Notes: generated by a model not told the origin, from the sequence alone. Positions 26,269 through 36,071 are shown, counted from the stretch's first letter. The stretch is DNA of 64,000 bases from Ga0077555 sp964500805 (GCA_964500805.1 CAZCQH010000031.1:1-64000); one strand, 5' to 3'. Numbers and translations are program-made.

Positions 26269-27216
26269 TTGGTTCGGCGCTTGCAGACGTTCCTGTGTTG
26301 TGTACTGCCCCTGCTGGTCGCTCTGACGGGGATCGAGCCAGCGTTCGCGGGTGAACTGCGCCGCGATGTGATCCCGTCAGTCCATCTCGGGCGCGATTTT
26401 CCGTTTCTCGTCTACATTCCTGACGGTTACGACAGCGGGCAGCAGCACTACCCCGTGCTCTATCTGCTGCACGGCGCCGGCGATAACGAAAATTCCTGGG
26501 CCGACAAAGGCCTCATTGGTGAAAAGGCCGACCAGCTGATCGAGAGCGGCGTCATTCCACCGTCGCTGATCGTCATGCCGGGCTGTCCGGGCTGCTGGTG
26601 GCTCGACGGACCCAAGGCCAAAACCGAAAGTGCGTTCTGGCAAGAGCTCGTACCCGCGGTCGAGAAGCGCTATCGCACCATCGAGCGGCGCCAGGGACGG
26701 TTGCTCGCGGGGCTCTCGGCGGGCGGCTATGGCGTTGTTCGCTTCCTGATGCGGTACCCCGATCGTATTGCGGCTGCAGCCGCTTTCAGCCCGGCCGTCT
26801 ATTCGGAGACGCCGCCGGCCGCCTCCATGTCGCGCAGCTACTCGGCCTTCCTCGATGCCGACGGCAAGTTCAGCCAGAAAGCGTGGGAGGATGCCAACTA
26901 TCCGAGTCTCATTGAGGGCTACTTCCAGCAGAACGTGCGGGTGCCCTTGTTTCTCGCCTCTGGTGACAATGACCGTCTGGGCGCCGCGTTCGAGTCCGCG
27001 CTGCTCTACAAACGGATGATGGCGCGCCAGCCCGTGCAGACGGAGCTTCGGATCGTCGATGGCGGTCATAACTGGGCGGTTTGGGCGGCAGTGATCGACG
27101 AAGCCATGCGCTACATCTTCCGCTTCTCCTCGCGCCCGACCGCGCGGGCAGACGAGACGACGCGCGATGACAGTGCGCCCCGCCCGCGAGTTTCCCCCAC
27201 CCCTCGGCAAGAGTGA
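26269..27216 (+). CDS. Secreted alpha/beta-hydrolase esterase (esterase D / feruloyl esterase-like)
   Basis: 315 residues from TTG 26269, chosen because GGAGG lies 4 bases upstream and because it gives a signal peptide (FLCCVLPLLVALTG, cleavage near AFAG). The body is a putative-esterase fold: FPFLVYIPDGYD, PVLYLLHGAGDNENSW (oxyanion region), nucleophile elbow LLAGLSAGGYGVVRF, acid near LASGDNDR, and the catalytic His in DGGHNWAVW. GTG 26251/26254 are alternative starts. Probably periplasmic; substrate unknown. Confidence 0.85.
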   Translation: MVRRLQTFLCCVLPLLVALTGIEPAFAGELRRDVIPSVHLGRDFPFLVYIPDGYDSGQQHYPVLYLLHGAGDNENSWADKGLIGEKADQLIESGVIPPSLIVMPGCPGCWWLDGPKAKTESAFWQELVPAVEKRYRTIERRQGRLLAGLSAGGYGVVRFLMRYPDRIAAAAAFSPAVYSETPPAASMSRSYSAFLDADGKFSQKAWEDANYPSLIEGYFQQNVRVPLFLASGDNDRLGAAFESALLYKRMMARQPVQTELRIVDGGHNWAVWAAVIDEAMRYIFRFSSRPTARADETTRDDSAPRPRVSPTPRQE

Positions 27217-27240
27217 AGCTGCACAGGCCAGGCAGTCGCT

Positions 27241-27257
27241 TGCCCAAAATTTGGGCA
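27241..27257. promoter_or_regulatory. Perfect 17-bp palindrome upstream of dusB-ntrBC
   Basis: TGCCCAAAATTTGGGCA has two 8-bp arms around one base, 130 bp before the dusB start. The size and the TGC...GCA ends resemble NtrC sites (TGCAC-type), and this operon is NtrC-controlled in several relatives, but the arms are not the classical sequence. A related half-site GCCCAAA recurs at 27330-27336. Confidence 0.45.
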
Positions 27258-27387
27258 GGGTGGGAATCCGCCTTGTCGAGCTGCGCGGCCGGGTCTACTT
27301 TGCCAAACAATTGAGCACTCTGCGTTAGCGCCCAAATATCGGGCATTTCTGGCAGCCCCGCTTTGCGGAGCCCAATTCCTGGCTGAC

Positions 27388-28404
27388 ATGACACCTAGAA
27401 CGCTGCAAATCGGGTCCGTTACTCTCGCCAATCGGGCCATTCTGGCACCGATGACCGGCGTATCGGATCTACCGTTCCGCCGTCTGGCTCAGCGCCTGGG
27501 CGCGGGACTGGTCGTGTCCGAGATGGTCGCGAGCCGCGAGTTGGTTACGTCGCGCCCTGACGTCGTCAGGCGTGCCCGCGGCGAAGGGGTGCAACCCCAC
27601 GTCATACAACTCGTCGGTTGCGAGGCGCGCTGGATGTCTGAGGGCGCGCGGTTGGCCGAGGCCTCCGGCGCCGAGGTCATCGACATCAATATGGGGTGCC
27701 CGTCACGCGAGGTGACCGGCCGGCTCTCCGGCAGCGCGCTGATGCGGGAGCCGGACCAGGCGCTGCGGCTGATCGAGTCCGTCGTCGGCGCGGCGAAGGT
27801 GCCGGTCACGCTCAAGATGCGTCTCGGCTGGGATGAGCGATCCTTCAACGCGCCCGAGATCGCCAAGCGCGCCGAAGCAGCCGGTGTGCGCATGATCACG
27901 GTGCACGGGCGCACGCGCTGCCAATTCTTCAAGGGCTCCGCGGACTGGGCTAAAGTCCGCGCCGTGAAGGAGGCCGTGACGATCCCGGTCATCGTCAACG
28001 GCGACATCGCCACGCCGGTGGATGCAAACCACGCCATCGAGCAGTCGGGCGCTGACGGCGTGATGATTGGGCGCGGCGCCTACGGCGCGCCTTGGGCACC
28101 CGGGCGCATTGCAACCTTTCTCGACACGGGCAGGGACCCTGGCGCACCCGCCGTCGCGGAGCAGCGATCGGTGGCGCTCGAGCACATCACGGCGATGCTC
28201 TCGCATCTCGGCCGTCCGCTCGGCCTCAAGAATGCGAGGAAGCACATCGGCTGGTATCTGGCCTCGAGCGGCGCATCGGCCGACGTCGTGAAAATGTGGC
28301 GCCAGCGCCTTTGCACCGACGACGATGCGGACCGCGTCCTCAGCGGTCTTGGCACCTTCTACGACCAGCTCACGATGTCTGGCAGTGAGGAGATGGCGGC
28401 ATGA
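27388..28404 (+). CDS. dusB: tRNA-dihydrouridine synthase DusB (NifR3-like)
   Basis: 338 residues. It reduces uridine to dihydrouridine in tRNA with FMN and NADPH. LAPMTGVSDLPFRRLA opens the TIM barrel; the active-site Cys lies in INMGCPSREVTGRLSGSALM; VHGRTRCQFFKGSADW and NGDIATPVDA bind FMN. First gene of the ntr operon, the NifR3 position known in Rhizobium and Rhodobacter. Its stop overlaps ntrB by 4 bases (ATGA). Confidence 0.95.
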   Translation: MTPRTLQIGSVTLANRAILAPMTGVSDLPFRRLAQRLGAGLVVSEMVASRELVTSRPDVVRRARGEGVQPHVIQLVGCEARWMSEGARLAEASGAEVIDINMGCPSREVTGRLSGSALMREPDQALRLIESVVGAAKVPVTLKMRLGWDERSFNAPEIAKRAEAAGVRMITVHGRTRCQFFKGSADWAKVRAVKEAVTIPVIVNGDIATPVDANHAIEQSGADGVMIGRGAYGAPWAPGRIATFLDTGRDPGAPAVAEQRSVALEHITAMLSHLGRPLGLKNARKHIGWYLASSGASADVVKMWRQRLCTDDDADRVLSGLGTFYDQLTMSGSEEMAA

Positions 28405-29552
28405 GTGCAATGGAGGCCCGGGACCGCTTGACACCGGCCGTGCGACGGCCAGTTGAGCACGACATGCTGCTCTCGGCCTTACCGCATCCGATCCTGGTGC
28501 TCGGTGGTGACGATCGCATTGTCTACGCCAACACGTCGACCGAGGTGTTCTTCGAATCGAGCCAGGCGCGGCTCAAACTGCAGCGCCTCGAGGAGATCGT
28601 CGCGTTTGGATGTCCGCTGGTGGCTCTCATTCAACAAGTGCGGCGCACGGGCGCGACCGTGAACGAGTATGGCGTCGCGATCTCGACGCCGAAAGTCCCG
28701 CATCCGCGCATGGTCGACATCTTCAGCGGTCCGCTGCCCGAAAACCCCGAGCTGATCGTGGTCATGCTGCAGCAGCGGTCCATGGCGCAGATGATCGAGC
28801 GCCAGTTCACGCATCGCGCGGCCGCCCGATCAGTCTCGAGTCTCGCCGCCATCCTGGCGCACGAGATCAAGAACCCGCTGTCGGGGATCAGGGGTGCTGC
28901 GCAACTGCTCGAGCCGGGTCTCAGCGACGAGGATCGTGCGCTGGCGCAACTGATCTGCTCGGAGACCGATCGGATCCGAAATCTCGTCGATCGCATGGAA
29001 GTGTTCGGCGACGAGCGCCCGCTGACGGTGGAACCGGTCAACATCCACGCCGTGCTCGATCATGTGAAACGCATCGCGGAGAACGGGTTCGCGCGGGATA
29101 TCCGCATTGTCGAGGAATACGATCCATCACTGCCGCCGTTGTCGGCCAATCGGGACAAGCTCGTGCAGGCTTTTCTCAACCTGATCAAGAATGCCGCCGA
29201 GGCGATATCAGAAGGCGGTGAGCCGGGTCGCATCGTGCTGTCGACGGCATTCAAGCCGGGCGTGCGTCTGTCTGTTCCGGGTTCCGACACGCGCGTTTCA
29301 CTGCCCTTGCGGATCGAGATCGAGGACAACGGCCCCGGCGTTCCGGAAGCCATCAAGCCGCATCTCTTCGATCCGTTCGTCACGACGAAGCGCAACGGCA
29401 GCGGGCTCGGGCTGGCGCTCGTCGCCAAGATCGTCGGTGACCACGGCGGCATCATCGAGTGCGATTCAGAGCCCGGCAAGACGGTATTTCGCGTGCTCCT
29501 GCCGCTCCAGGACCGCGCTGCCGGTGCGCGCATCTCCGCCAGAAAAGGATGA
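28401..29552 (+). CDS. ntrB: Nitrogen-regulation sensor kinase NtrB
   Basis: 383-residue soluble histidine kinase: an N-terminal PAS-like domain (residues about 20-130), the H-box ILAHEIKNPLSGIRGAAQLL with His 154, N-box NLIKNAAEAI, and G-boxes EDNGPGVPE and GSGLGLALV. In this family GlnB/GlnK (PII) control whether NtrB phosphorylates or dephosphorylates NtrC. No membrane helices, as expected. Overlaps dusB and lies directly before ntrC. Confidence 0.96.
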   Translation: MSAMEARDRLTPAVRRPVEHDMLLSALPHPILVLGGDDRIVYANTSTEVFFESSQARLKLQRLEEIVAFGCPLVALIQQVRRTGATVNEYGVAISTPKVPHPRMVDIFSGPLPENPELIVVMLQQRSMAQMIERQFTHRAAARSVSSLAAILAHEIKNPLSGIRGAAQLLEPGLSDEDRALAQLICSETDRIRNLVDRMEVFGDERPLTVEPVNIHAVLDHVKRIAENGFARDIRIVEEYDPSLPPLSANRDKLVQAFLNLIKNAAEAISEGGEPGRIVLSTAFKPGVRLSVPGSDTRVSLPLRIEIEDNGPGVPEAIKPHLFDPFVTTKRNGSGLGLALVAKIVGDHGGIIECDSEPGKTVFRVLLPLQDRAAGARISARKG

Positions 29553-29557
29553 TTGTC

Positions 29558-31009
29558 ATGGCTGCTGGCACGATACTGATCGCCGACGATGATGCCGCCA
29601 TTCGCACCGTTCTCAATCAGGCCATGGCGCGCGCCGGCTATTCACCGCGGGCGACGGGCAATGCCGCCACGCTCTGGCGCTGGGTGGCGGAAGGCCAGGG
29701 TGATGTCGTGATCACGGACGTGATCATGCCGGACGAGAACGCCTTTGACCTCATTCCGCGGATCAAGAAACTGCGTCCCGAGCTGCCGATCGTCGTCATG
29801 AGCGCGCAGAACACGCTGATGACGGCCATCGCAGCCGCGGAAAAAGGCGCCTTCGAATATCTCCCGAAGCCGTTCGACATCTCGGAAGTGGTGAGCGTCG
29901 TCGGGCGCGCACTTTCCGAGCCGACACGCAAGAAGCCGCGTCTCTCGGATGCGGCGGGCGAAGAGCTGCCCGTCATCGGCCGTTCGGCGGCCATGCAGGA
30001 GATCTATCGCGTTCTGGCGCGCCTCACCCAGACCGACCTCACAGTGATGATCCAAGGCGAATCCGGAACCGGCAAGGAGCTGATTGCCCGCGTGCTGCAT
30101 GAGCACGGCAAGCGACGCAATGGTCCCTTCGTCGCGCTCAACATGGCGGCGATCCCGCGCGAGCTGATCGAGAGCGAGCTCTTCGGTCACGAGAAGGGCG
30201 CGTTCACCGGTGCTCAGGCCCGCACGCAAGGCCGCTTCGAGCAAGCTGAAGGTGGCACGCTGTTCCTCGACGAGATCGGCGATATGCCGCTCGAGGCGCA
30301 AACGCGACTGCTGCGGGTCCTGCAGGAGGGCGAGTACACGACCGTTGGCGGGCGCACGTCGATTAAAACCGACGTTCGGATCGTTGCTGCAACTCATCGC
30401 GACCTGCGCAACCAGATTCAGCAGGGTCTCTTCCGTGAAGATCTGTTCTACAGACTGAATGTCGTGCCTCTGCGCCTGCCGCCGCTCCGCGAGCGGCTCG
30501 ACGATATCGGCGACCTCGTTCGTCATTTCCTGCGTCAGTGCGCCAAGGAAGGCCTGGGTCAGCGCGAATTCGCGAGCGCCGCCATCGAGCGCATGCGACG
30601 CTACGCGTGGCCGGGCAATGTCCGTGAGCTCGAGAACTTCGTCAGGCGGATAGTTGCGCTGCACCCCGAGGAAACGATTCCGCTCGAGATCGTGGACGGC
30701 GAGTTGACCGAAATCACAGCGTCACCAAGCGCTGCTGCCGACGAGGGCACAGCCAGGGACCTGACCGAGATGGTCGAGCGCTACATGGCTGATCACTTCG
30801 CGAGCTTCGGGCGCGACCTGCCGCCGCCTGGGCTTTATCGGCGTATCATCCGCCAGGTCGAGCTGCCCTTGATCACGGCGGCCTTGACTGCCACTCGCGG
30901 CAACCAGATCCGCGCCGCCGAGCTGCTTGGCCTCAATCGCAACACCCTGCGAGAGAAAATTCAGACTTTGGACATCAAGGTGTTCCGCGGCCTTTCTGGC
31001 CAGTCGTGA
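29558..31009 (+). CDS. ntrC: Nitrogen-regulation response regulator NtrC (sigma-54 activator)
   Basis: 483 residues: receiver domain with phospho-acceptor Asp 54 (ITDVIMPDE), AAA+ domain with Walker A GESGTGKE, the sigma-54 contact loop ELFGHEKGAFTGA, Walker B GGTLFLDEIGD, and a C-terminal Fis-type helix-turn-helix (TRGNQIRAAELLGLNRNTLREKI). GGA 8 bases upstream favours ATG 29558; ATG 29549, overlapping the ntrB stop, is the alternative. Activates nitrogen-starvation promoters when phosphorylated by NtrB. Confidence 0.96.
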   Translation: MAAGTILIADDDAAIRTVLNQAMARAGYSPRATGNAATLWRWVAEGQGDVVITDVIMPDENAFDLIPRIKKLRPELPIVVMSAQNTLMTAIAAAEKGAFEYLPKPFDISEVVSVVGRALSEPTRKKPRLSDAAGEELPVIGRSAAMQEIYRVLARLTQTDLTVMIQGESGTGKELIARVLHEHGKRRNGPFVALNMAAIPRELIESELFGHEKGAFTGAQARTQGRFEQAEGGTLFLDEIGDMPLEAQTRLLRVLQEGEYTTVGGRTSIKTDVRIVAATHRDLRNQIQQGLFREDLFYRLNVVPLRLPPLRERLDDIGDLVRHFLRQCAKEGLGQREFASAAIERMRRYAWPGNVRELENFVRRIVALHPEETIPLEIVDGELTEITASPSAAADEGTARDLTEMVERYMADHFASFGRDLPPPGLYRRIIRQVELPLITAALTATRGNQIRAAELLGLNRNTLREKIQTLDIKVFRGLSGQS

Positions 31010-31250
31010 ACGGGTGGCACTAACCGCAAGCATCAACGCCTTTCAACACAAGGTATTTCCAAGCTCTGAGCGTGTGGCGGCATGGCCGCCCTACGGCTTC
31101 CGCTTGACGCTCAGACGTTGTGGCGCTATTCGAGTTCTGTTGTCGCGAAAATGTCACAGTTTTAACTCTCATTGTTGTGGGAATGCTCCATCGAGCACCC
31201 AGACCCGCAAACCCGGCGGGCCCGGACAAAACTCAACGAGGCAGCGCGCA

Positions 31251-33665
31251 GTGGACGCGAATCGGCCGTTCCGGAGATCTTTCGAGAGCGTCGCTGGGTG
31301 GGCGCGGAGAGCTCGTGCGTCGCTCCGATCAGCAGGCGGATCACCTGCCTCGAGCCTGACCGACGGCGCGGACGATGCTGCTGCCCTCGGCGGCGGCAAC
31401 AAGGCCTTCTGGATCGGTCTGGTCGTCGTCATTCTGTCGCTGATCTCGGCGCTGGCCACGTATCTGATCCTCACCGGGCTCACCTGGATCAAGCCGACCA
31501 ACGACATCGTGCCCGTCGTTCTGCTGGTCAACATCGTCTTGATCCTCGCCATGTGCGCCGTGCTGGGCGTGCAGGCCTATGGCCTGTGGCGCGCGTGGCA
31601 GAACAAGGTGGCCGGCGCCCGCATCCACGTGCGGATCGTGGGACTGTTCACGTTGATCGCCGCGTTGCCGGCCCTGCTGCTCGCTGTTGCGGCGACGACC
31701 AGCTTCTCGCGGTCGCTCGACACCTGGTTCTCGCAGCGCACGCGCATCATCGTTGCGAACTCGATCGACGTGGCCCGCGCCTATCTCGAAGAGCACGGTC
31801 AGGTCATCCGGACGGACGTGGTCAATATGGCGAAAGACCTCGACGATCTCGGCAAGGTCATTCGCGGCGGTCCCGACGACAACGCGGATGTGCGCAATTT
31901 GATCATGGCGCAGACCGCGCTTCGTGATCTCTCGCTGGCAGCCATCATCGATGGCGACGGCAAGATCGTGACTGAAGGGGCCGGCGACACGCGCGTGCGT
32001 TACGCGCCGCCAGGTCCCGAGATCATTCGCCAGGCTGAGGCCGGTCAGGTCGCGCTGATTCTGCCGACGGACGTCTACCGCGTTGCCGCCGTCACCAAGC
32101 TCGAGCGTTTTCCGGGTTACTATCTCTACGCTGCGCGCAGCGTGAACCCGAGCGTCATCGGACATCTGCGCCGGACCCAAGCCGCCGTCGATGAATACGA
32201 GCGCCTGCGCTCGGCGCGAGGGCCCTTGAAGCTCGTGCACGGCGTCATGTACTCGATGATTTCGCTAACCAGCACGCTCGCGGCGATCTGGGTCGGTCTG
32301 TGGTTCGCGCGCCATCTGGTCGCCCCGATCCGCCGGCTCATCGGAGCGGCCCAGCGCGTCACGCGCGGCGATCTCGACGTGCAGTTGCCGCTCCGGCGCG
32401 GCGAGGGCGATTTGCGGCGGCTGTCGCGAGACTTCAACAATATGACGCGCGAGCTTGCCCGCCAGCGTCAGGATCTGGTTGCTGCCAACGATCTTCTGAC
32501 GGAGCGGCGCCGTTTCATGGAAGCAGTGCTGTCGGGCGTGTCGGCTGGCGTCATCGGGCTCGATGCCGAAGGCCGGGTTCGCTTGGCCAATCCTTCGGCG
32601 GAGCGCCTGCTGGGAGTCACCGCCGACGCACTGATCGGCCGTACGCTCGACGAAGCCGTGCCGGAGCTCGCGCGTGTCGCCAATGCCGAGAGCGAAGGCC
32701 GTGGCAAGGGCCGCGCGGAGGGCCAGGTTACACTGGTCGTCGGCAGCGAGGAGCGCACCTTCGATGTCCGCGTCACGCGCGAGCAGGCCACCGGCGAGAG
32801 CGAAGGCCGCGTCGTTACGTTCGACGACATCACCGAGCTGGTCTCGGCGCAACGAACCTCGGCCTGGGGCGACGTGGCGCGCCGGATCGCCCACGAAATC
32901 AAGAATCCGCTGACGCCAATACAACTTTCCGCCGAGCGCATCCGTCGCAAGTACGGAGCCAATATCAATCAGGACCGCGAGACGTTCGAGAAGCTCACCG
33001 ACACCATCGTGCGGCAGGTCGGCGACATCAAGAGCATGGTCGATGAGTTCGCGTCGTTCGCACGCATTCCAAAACCGCAGATGGAGCAGACCGACATTCG
33101 CGAGGCCGTCCAGGAGCCGGTCATTCTCTTCCGCGAAAGCCATCCCGACATCGACTTCGATCTTCAGATGCCGCGAGATCCGCTGCGCATCTCTTGCGAC
33201 CAGCGCCTGTTGACCCAAGCGCTGACCAACCTCGTGAAGAACGCCACGGAATCGGTGCGCGCGTTCGGTGAGCAGGCCGACCGTCCCGCTGACTGGAAAG
33301 GCTGCGTTGCAGTGCATGCGCGCGTTGCGGCCGATACGCCGCGCGGGCCGCACGTCATCATCGAGGTCATCGACAATGGTCTGGGCCTGCCGAAGCAGAA
33401 CCGGTCGCGTCTGCTCGAGCCCTACGTCACCACCAAGGGCAACAAGGGGACTGGCCTCGGCTTGGCTATCGTGCAAAAGATCACCGAGCAGCACGGCGGC
33501 CGGCTGTCGCTGGAGGATGCGCCGCCGGATGCTCAAGGCCGGCGCGGTGCACTGGTCCGCATGACATTGCCGATGCGGGGAGGCGACCCCGCCGACACCC
33601 AGACAACCCATCAGAAAACATCCGGCTTGGGGACAATCCGCCAAGCCGAAGTCAAGTCAGCCTGA
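31251..33665 (+). CDS. ntrY: Membrane sensor kinase NtrY
   Basis: 804 residues from GTG 31251; the frame is open further upstream into ntrC, but that part is not family-like. Three hydrophobic helices at about residues 52-75, 87-110 and 128-150, a periplasmic loop to about 335, a fourth helix (SLTSTLAAIWVGLWFA), a HAMP domain, a PAS domain, then the kinase core: IAHEIKNPLTPIQLSAERI, NLVKNATESV, EVIDNGLGLP and GTGLGLAIVQKI. This is the NtrY layout. The 240-bp spacer after ntrC suggests ntrYX may have its own promoter. Pairs with NtrX. Confidence 0.94.
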   Translation: MDANRPFRRSFESVAGWARRARASLRSAGGSPASSLTDGADDAAALGGGNKAFWIGLVVVILSLISALATYLILTGLTWIKPTNDIVPVVLLVNIVLILAMCAVLGVQAYGLWRAWQNKVAGARIHVRIVGLFTLIAALPALLLAVAATTSFSRSLDTWFSQRTRIIVANSIDVARAYLEEHGQVIRTDVVNMAKDLDDLGKVIRGGPDDNADVRNLIMAQTALRDLSLAAIIDGDGKIVTEGAGDTRVRYAPPGPEIIRQAEAGQVALILPTDVYRVAAVTKLERFPGYYLYAARSVNPSVIGHLRRTQAAVDEYERLRSARGPLKLVHGVMYSMISLTSTLAAIWVGLWFARHLVAPIRRLIGAAQRVTRGDLDVQLPLRRGEGDLRRLSRDFNNMTRELARQRQDLVAANDLLTERRRFMEAVLSGVSAGVIGLDAEGRVRLANPSAERLLGVTADALIGRTLDEAVPELARVANAESEGRGKGRAEGQVTLVVGSEERTFDVRVTREQATGESEGRVVTFDDITELVSAQRTSAWGDVARRIAHEIKNPLTPIQLSAERIRRKYGANINQDRETFEKLTDTIVRQVGDIKSMVDEFASFARIPKPQMEQTDIREAVQEPVILFRESHPDIDFDLQMPRDPLRISCDQRLLTQALTNLVKNATESVRAFGEQADRPADWKGCVAVHARVAADTPRGPHVIIEVIDNGLGLPKQNRSRLLEPYVTTKGNKGTGLGLAIVQKITEQHGGRLSLEDAPPDAQGRRGALVRMTLPMRGGDPADTQTTHQKTSGLGTIRQAEVKSA

Positions 33666-33686
33666 GTTGTAAGCAGGGAGCCCCCA

Positions 33687-35081
33687 ATGCCGTCCGATAT
33701 CCTGATCGTCGATGATGAGGCCGACATCCGCGAGCTCATCTCCGGCATTCTCGAGGACGAGGGTCATACGCCGCGGACCGCCCGTGACGCCGACGAAGCG
33801 CTGAAGGCCATCGAAGATCGGCGTCCGCATCTTGTCATCCTCGATATATGGCTGCAGGGAAGCCGGCTCGACGGACTGGAAGTGCTGTCGCAGATCAAGA
33901 AGCAGCATCCGGATCTGCCGGTGGTGATCATCTCCGGTCACGGCAACATCGAGACCGCGGTAACAGCGATCCGGCGCGGCGCCTATGATTACATCGAGAA
34001 GCCTTTCAAAGCGGACCGGCTGGTGCTCGTCACGCTGCGCGCGCTCGAAGCTTCGCAGCTCCGCCGCGAGGTGAAGCAACTGCGCGAGCGATCGACGCAA
34101 AGCTCGGAACTCGTCGGCAAATCGGCCGCGATCAATCAACTCAGGAACCAGATCGACCGGGTCGCCCAGACCAACAGCCGGATCATGATCCGCGGCTCCT
34201 CGGGTGCCGGCAAAGAGCTGGCCGCGCGCGTCATTCACGCGAAGTCGGCGCGCGCCGACGGGCCCTTCGTCGTCCTCAACGCGGCCGCCATGGATCCCGA
34301 CCGCGTCGAGGAGGAGCTGTTCGGCACCGAGGATCGCTCGGGTCCGCGCAAGGTGGGTGCGCTGGAGGAGGCGCACGGCGGCACGCTCTACGTCGATGAG
34401 ATCGCGGACATGCCGCTCGAGACCCAGGGCAAAGTGCTGCGCGTTCTGGTCGAGCAGAAGTTCCAGCGTCTCGGCGGCGGGCCCAAGGTCGCCGTGGACG
34501 TGCGCATCGTGACGTCCACGAGCCGGGATCTCGAACGGGACATGCAGGAAGGCCGCTTCCGTCAGGATCTGTATCACCGCCTTGCGGTGGTGCCGCTTCG
34601 CGTGCCGAGCCTTGCCGAGCGGCGCGACGACATCCCGTTTCTGATCGAGTACTTCGTCAATCAGGTCGCCAGCTCTTCCGGCCTGGCTCCCAGGAAGATC
34701 GGGGACGACGCCATCGCGGTGCTGCAAGCGCACGACTGGCCCGGCAATGTGCGTGAGCTCCGCAATAACATCGAGCGCCTGATGATCCTTGCCGGGGGCG
34801 AGCCCGGCACCATGATCACGGCCGACATGCTTCCCGACGAGATCGGCTCAAATGTTCCGCTTCCCGTGAATGGCGGTGCCGAGCACTTGATGTCGATGCC
34901 GCTGCGCGAGGCGCGCGAGATCTTCGAGCGCGAGTACCTGCTCGCCCAGATCAATCGCTTCGGCGGCAACATTTCGCGTACGGCGGAATTCGTCGGCATG
35001 GAGCGGTCCGCCCTCCACCGCAAGCTGAGGGCGCTGGGCGTCGGCGCCGAGCAACGCGCCGGCGAGGCGAAGGCGAGTTGA
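33687..35081 (+). CDS. ntrX: Response regulator NtrX (AAA+ type lacking the sigma-54 loop)
   Basis: 464 residues. Receiver with Asp 53 (VILDIWLQG), AAA+ domain with Walker A GSSGAGKE and GGTLYVDEIADMP, and a Fis-like C-terminus (GGNISRTAEFVGMERSALHRKL). The position that holds GAFTGA in NtrC reads ELFGTEDRSGPRKVGALEE, so the sigma-54 contact loop is missing. This is a known feature of rhizobial NtrX proteins, which may act with sigma-70 promoters. GGGAG precedes ATG 33687. Pairs with NtrY; linked to nitrogen, redox and envelope control. Confidence 0.95.
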   Translation: MPSDILIVDDEADIRELISGILEDEGHTPRTARDADEALKAIEDRRPHLVILDIWLQGSRLDGLEVLSQIKKQHPDLPVVIISGHGNIETAVTAIRRGAYDYIEKPFKADRLVLVTLRALEASQLRREVKQLRERSTQSSELVGKSAAINQLRNQIDRVAQTNSRIMIRGSSGAGKELAARVIHAKSARADGPFVVLNAAAMDPDRVEEELFGTEDRSGPRKVGALEEAHGGTLYVDEIADMPLETQGKVLRVLVEQKFQRLGGGPKVAVDVRIVTSTSRDLERDMQEGRFRQDLYHRLAVVPLRVPSLAERRDDIPFLIEYFVNQVASSSGLAPRKIGDDAIAVLQAHDWPGNVRELRNNIERLMILAGGEPGTMITADMLPDEIGSNVPLPVNGGAEHLMSMPLREAREIFEREYLLAQINRFGGNISRTAEFVGMERSALHRKLRALGVGAEQRAGEAKAS

Positions 35082-35184
35082 CGTCACCGACGGAGGTGTC
35101 CAATCCGGACCTGGTGTTGATTGCTGGCTGCCTTGACGGCATGCTCGCTGACCGAACGGTCGAAACCTCGGAGCCCCGCAGCCC

Positions 35185-36048
35185 ATGTCCCGCCAAGTTT
35201 ATGTCAACGGCCAGTTCGTGCCCTACGCCGAGGCGGCCGTTCACGCCGAGGATCGGGGTTTCCAGTTCGGTGATGCGATATACGAGGTGATCGAGGTCAA
35301 GGGCGGTCGCCTGGTCGATGAGACCCGGCATATGCAACGCTTGGCCCGATCGCTGGCCGAGCTGAAGATGGCCGCACCGATGGGTCAGGGGGCCTGGGCG
35401 CGTGTTCTGCGCGAAACCATCCGGCGCAACCGGGTCCGTGACGGCTCGCTCTATCTCCAGGTCTCCCGTGGCACCCATCCGCGGGATTTCTTCTTCCCGC
35501 CGAAAGACACCCCGCCGACGGTGGTCTGCGTCGCGCGGCACGCCTCCAGCGCCAAGGTCGATGCCTCTGCCCGCCGCGGGATTGCCATCAAGACCGTGCC
35601 CGACAACCGCTGGGACCGCTGCGATATCAAGACTGTGATGCTGCTGCCTGCCTCGCTTGCCAAGCAATCCGCCCGCGAGGAGGGGGCCAGTGACGCCTGG
35701 TTCGTGGACGAGAACGGCATGGTGACGGAAGGTGCATCGTCGAATGCCTGGATTCTCGATGCTCAAGGCCGCCTAGTGACGCGCCAGATCGACAACGCAA
35801 TTCTCAAGGGTGTTACCCGCACCACACTTCTCGATCTCCTGAAGCGGGAGGGAATCGAGGTCGTCGAGCGCCCGTTCAGCGTCGAAGAAGCACGGCGCGC
35901 GCGCGAGGCCTTCCTGACGTCTGCCACCAGCCTGGTGACACCGGTGATCTCCATCGACGGCAGCCCGATTGGCAATGGCGAACCCGGCATTCTGTCGCTG
36001 AGATTGCGCTCGGCCTTCCACTCCGCTGCCGAGATCGCAGCACCCTGA
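35185..36048 (+). CDS. dat: D-amino acid aminotransferase
   Basis: 287-residue class IV PLP aminotransferase. HAEDRGFQFGDAIYEVI opens the fold, VSRGTHPRDF follows, the PLP lysine lies in DRCDIKTVMLLPASLAKQSA, and EGASSNAWI is the cofactor Glu region. The AKQ after the lysine motif is the D-alanine-transaminase rather than branched-chain pattern. It would supply D-alanine and D-glutamate for cell wall. This position between ntrX and hfq is conserved in Hyphomicrobiales. Confidence 0.92.
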   Translation: MSRQVYVNGQFVPYAEAAVHAEDRGFQFGDAIYEVIEVKGGRLVDETRHMQRLARSLAELKMAAPMGQGAWARVLRETIRRNRVRDGSLYLQVSRGTHPRDFFFPPKDTPPTVVCVARHASSAKVDASARRGIAIKTVPDNRWDRCDIKTVMLLPASLAKQSAREEGASDAWFVDENGMVTEGASSNAWILDAQGRLVTRQIDNAILKGVTRTTLLDLLKREGIEVVERPFSVEEARRAREAFLTSATSLVTPVISIDGSPIGNGEPGILSLRLRSAFHSAAEIAAP

Positions 36049-36071
36049 GCCACGTGGCGAGCCACCACACC

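Noticed and set aside
27346..27365. A sigma-54 (-24/-12) promoter before dusB
   Set aside because: TGGC and TTTGC are present, but the GG-to-GC spacing is 12 rather than 10 bases, so it does not fit.
31341..33644. Two long minus-strand frames across the middle of ntrY
   Set aside because: Antisense to clear kinase motifs, with no starts, ribosome sites or family features.
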